This document shows positions 19,431 to 20,545 of a DNA stretch of 20,545 nucleotides, one piece after another. This DNA comes from Discostella pseudostelligera (lineage: Eukaryota > Bacillariophyta > Thalassiosirophyceae > Thalassiosirales > Thalassiosiraceae). Under the pieces are notes generated by a model that saw only the letters and a program-made list of their open reading frames with translations, did not search any database and had not been told where the DNA came from. The stretch covers positions 1 through 20,545 of the forward strand of contig JALLBK010000845.1 of the NCBI GenBank assembly GCA_036940085.1. The letters are read 5' to 3'. How positions within the stretch are numbered: position 1 is the first letter of the stretch; each line of letters starts with the position of its first letter. The position numbers were made by a program, and so were the translations under genes.

Positions 19431-20282
19431 TCACTGTCCAATGATCTCCTTTGGTTCATCGTCACCACTTCCCTCTAACACCATTTCCATCCGTCGTTTC
19501 CAACGACCAACATTCTCCTCATCCACTCTTCGCAATAATCTAGCTTGTGCCTCCATTCCCAATCGCATTGATTCTTTATTGCATATTCGCCTACGGTAGA
19601 CAGCATCCCATACATCATCATTTTGATCCAATTCTAATGTCACCCCCGGCCCAGTAACGAAACTGCAACAGGTTAAAATGTATCCCAATTGTGTGAGTTC
19701 AGTGTCGACGGTCGGTGATAGTCCGTTGTTGACGTTGGCATGTATACTAATTTGTTCAGAAGTCGTAGAACCAAGTCGAGCTGAACATGTGAGACAATTC
19801 CCTCGTCGACATTCATTTGGTATGTACGAAAGGGAGAGGGAAGATGTTTTTCCTTCCACCTCACTGCATTCTCCAAGTTCTACCCCGGAAGAATGCTGAG
19901 CAATGGTGTATATTTTATTTGACGATGATGTTGATTGTCGTTCAAGGGCGTGTAGGATAGGCTCACCCTTTCGCACAAATATTGTGGAAGTATGTCCCTG
20001 ATGGATAATTTGAACGGGGTACCCAGTATCCAATTCCGATTCATCATTCTTGTTCGATTGCGAGTTCCGTGATGAACTCTTATTTGCATTTCTTGGTCGA
20101 TTATGCTGCTTGAATAATGATGGCCCCAACATCCGTTTTCCCCTATTAGGAACTGAACAACAAAATGTGCAATGCTTAAACCATGGCACATGACTCGGAG
20201 CAGCTGACACAAACTTTGCATAAAATAGTAATAAAGCCATCAATCCGACCCTTCGGACAAGCAGTGCTCTTGTCGCGGTCAT
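19431..20282 (-). CDS. 2Fe-2S ferredoxin-like protein with secretory leader, probably plastid-targeted
   Basis: With the ATG at 20282 the protein has 283 residues. A hydrophobic leader (VGLMALLLFYAKFVSA, about 12-27) precedes AAPSHVPWF; a signal peptide followed by a basic, Ser/Asn-rich stretch (about 45-80) fits the bipartite leader of diatom plastid proteins, although the usual Phe after the cleavage site is missing. The ferredoxin domain spans about 88-220. Cys158-x4-Cys163-x2-Cys166 and a later Cys205 or Cys206 match the plant-type 2Fe-2S pattern (ECRRGNCLTC ... LTCCSF), with a longer spacing before the last Cys than in classic ferredoxins. A charged 60-residue C-terminal extension follows. 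An electron-carrier role is inferred. An in-frame ATG at 20468 would bury the leader internally and would fall right at the CACGTG/E2F site, so 20282 is preferred. Confidence 0.75.
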   Translation of the reverse strand: MTATRALLVRRVGLMALLLFYAKFVSAAPSHVPWFKHCTFCCSVPNRGKRMLGPSLFKQHNRPRNANKSSSRNSQSNKNDESELDTGYPVQIIHQGHTSTIFVRKGEPILHALERQSTSSSNKIYTIAQHSSGVELGECSEVEGKTSSLSLSYIPNECRRGNCLTCSARLGSTTSEQISIHANVNNGLSPTVDTELTQLGYILTCCSFVTGPGVTLELDQNDDVWDAVYRRRICNKESMRLGMEAQARLLRRVDEENVGRWKRRMEMVLEGSGDDEPKEIIGQ

Positions 20283-20545
20283 TATCGTGATGCGTGATGA
20301 CGATGACGGTTTTATGGACCGTATCGGTAGCGGGTGGTCGATGGTCGGGGTCGGCGGGCGGTGTAGACGACGACGACGACGAAGATGATCGATGATCGGC
20401 ATCGATTCTTCGATGGAAATAATGCGTCTCTCGCGTCGAGGGAGGGCGAACGTCGAACAGCAATGCATTCCACGTGGCAGCGTTTTGGCGGGATGATGGA
20501 AGTGAGGACAGACGGCTTGGACTGATTCCAGACTACTCCTACTTA
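20283..20545. promoter_or_regulatory. Upstream region of the ferredoxin-like gene with composite CACGTG/E2F element
   Basis: CACGTG at 20471-20476 is followed at 20483-20493 by TTTTGGCGGGA. The arrangement CACGTGGCA-N4-TTTGGCGGGA is identical in layout to the one at 10169-10193 before SmD2. GACGAC and GATGATCG repeats occur at 20368-20398. The window ends here, so a further gene beyond the edge could share this promoter. Confidence 0.55.

Noticed and set aside
19102..19431. 109-codon minus-strand ORF after the ferredoxin-like gene
   Set aside because: No recognisable domain and its start overlaps the stop of the gene before it; best seen as 3' flank.
20283..20468. Start of the ferredoxin-like protein at the ATG 20468
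   Set aside because: It would add 62 low-complexity Arg/Pro residues before a leader peptide and would begin at the edge of the CACGTG/E2F element.
1..20545. tRNA genes, rRNA, transposons, CRISPR arrays
   Set aside because: No tRNA B-box-like words with a cloverleaf, no terminal repeats with a transposase or reverse transcriptase, and no spaced direct repeats were found by reading; a tRNA or repeat scan would be decisive.

Overview
This is a nuclear window from a eukaryote. Genes sit on both strands with short spacers, several are split by short GT-AG (one GC-AG) introns, and there is no operon structure, tRNA, rRNA, mobile element or CRISPR array that I could see. Compact genes, introns of about 90 to 400 nt, acidic/Ser-rich low-complexity proteins, an STAND-type ATPase with a kinase-like N-terminal half, and a 2Fe-2S protein with a secretory-type leader together suggest a stramenopile alga, most likely a diatom. 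The genus cannot be fixed from the sequence alone.

Layout: (1) 35-5129, minus: a three-exon gene for a 1611-aa chromatin-type protein with a Ser-rich N-terminus, a Tudor-like module, an AT-hook and two CW zinc fingers. (2) 5658-10016, plus: an intronless 1452-aa STAND/AAA_16-type ATPase, divergent from gene 1. (3) 10470-11019, plus: spliceosomal Sm-D2, two exons. (4) 11745-13019, plus: an endonuclease/exonuclease/phosphatase-fold protein with a probable signal peptide. (5) 13217-15049 (5' end unresolved), minus: SF3b subunit 2 (SF3B2/SAP145). (6) 15315-16444, plus: ribosomal protein eS6, whose first exon is only ATG AAG and ends in a GC donor. (7) 16811-17422, plus: an acidic 203-aa protein of unknown function. 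(8) 17556-18543, minus: a bZIP transcription factor, two exons. (9) 19431-20282, minus: a 2Fe-2S ferredoxin-like protein with a secretory leader.

Themes: nuclear information processing dominates (chromatin reader, two U2 snRNP proteins, ribosomal protein, bZIP factor). Several promoters share CACGTG and TTTSGCGGGA (E2F-like) words. In two of them these form a composite element with the same internal spacing. The most useful outcomes are the reconstructed exon structures, which simple ORF reading would miss: three exons for gene 1, the 6-nt first exon of eS6, and the coding extension of SF3B2 upstream of its first in-frame ATG. I did not find a convincing new multi-gene system. The most speculative idea is a histone-H3-tail-like N-terminus on the ATPase encoded back-to-back with the CW-finger gene.
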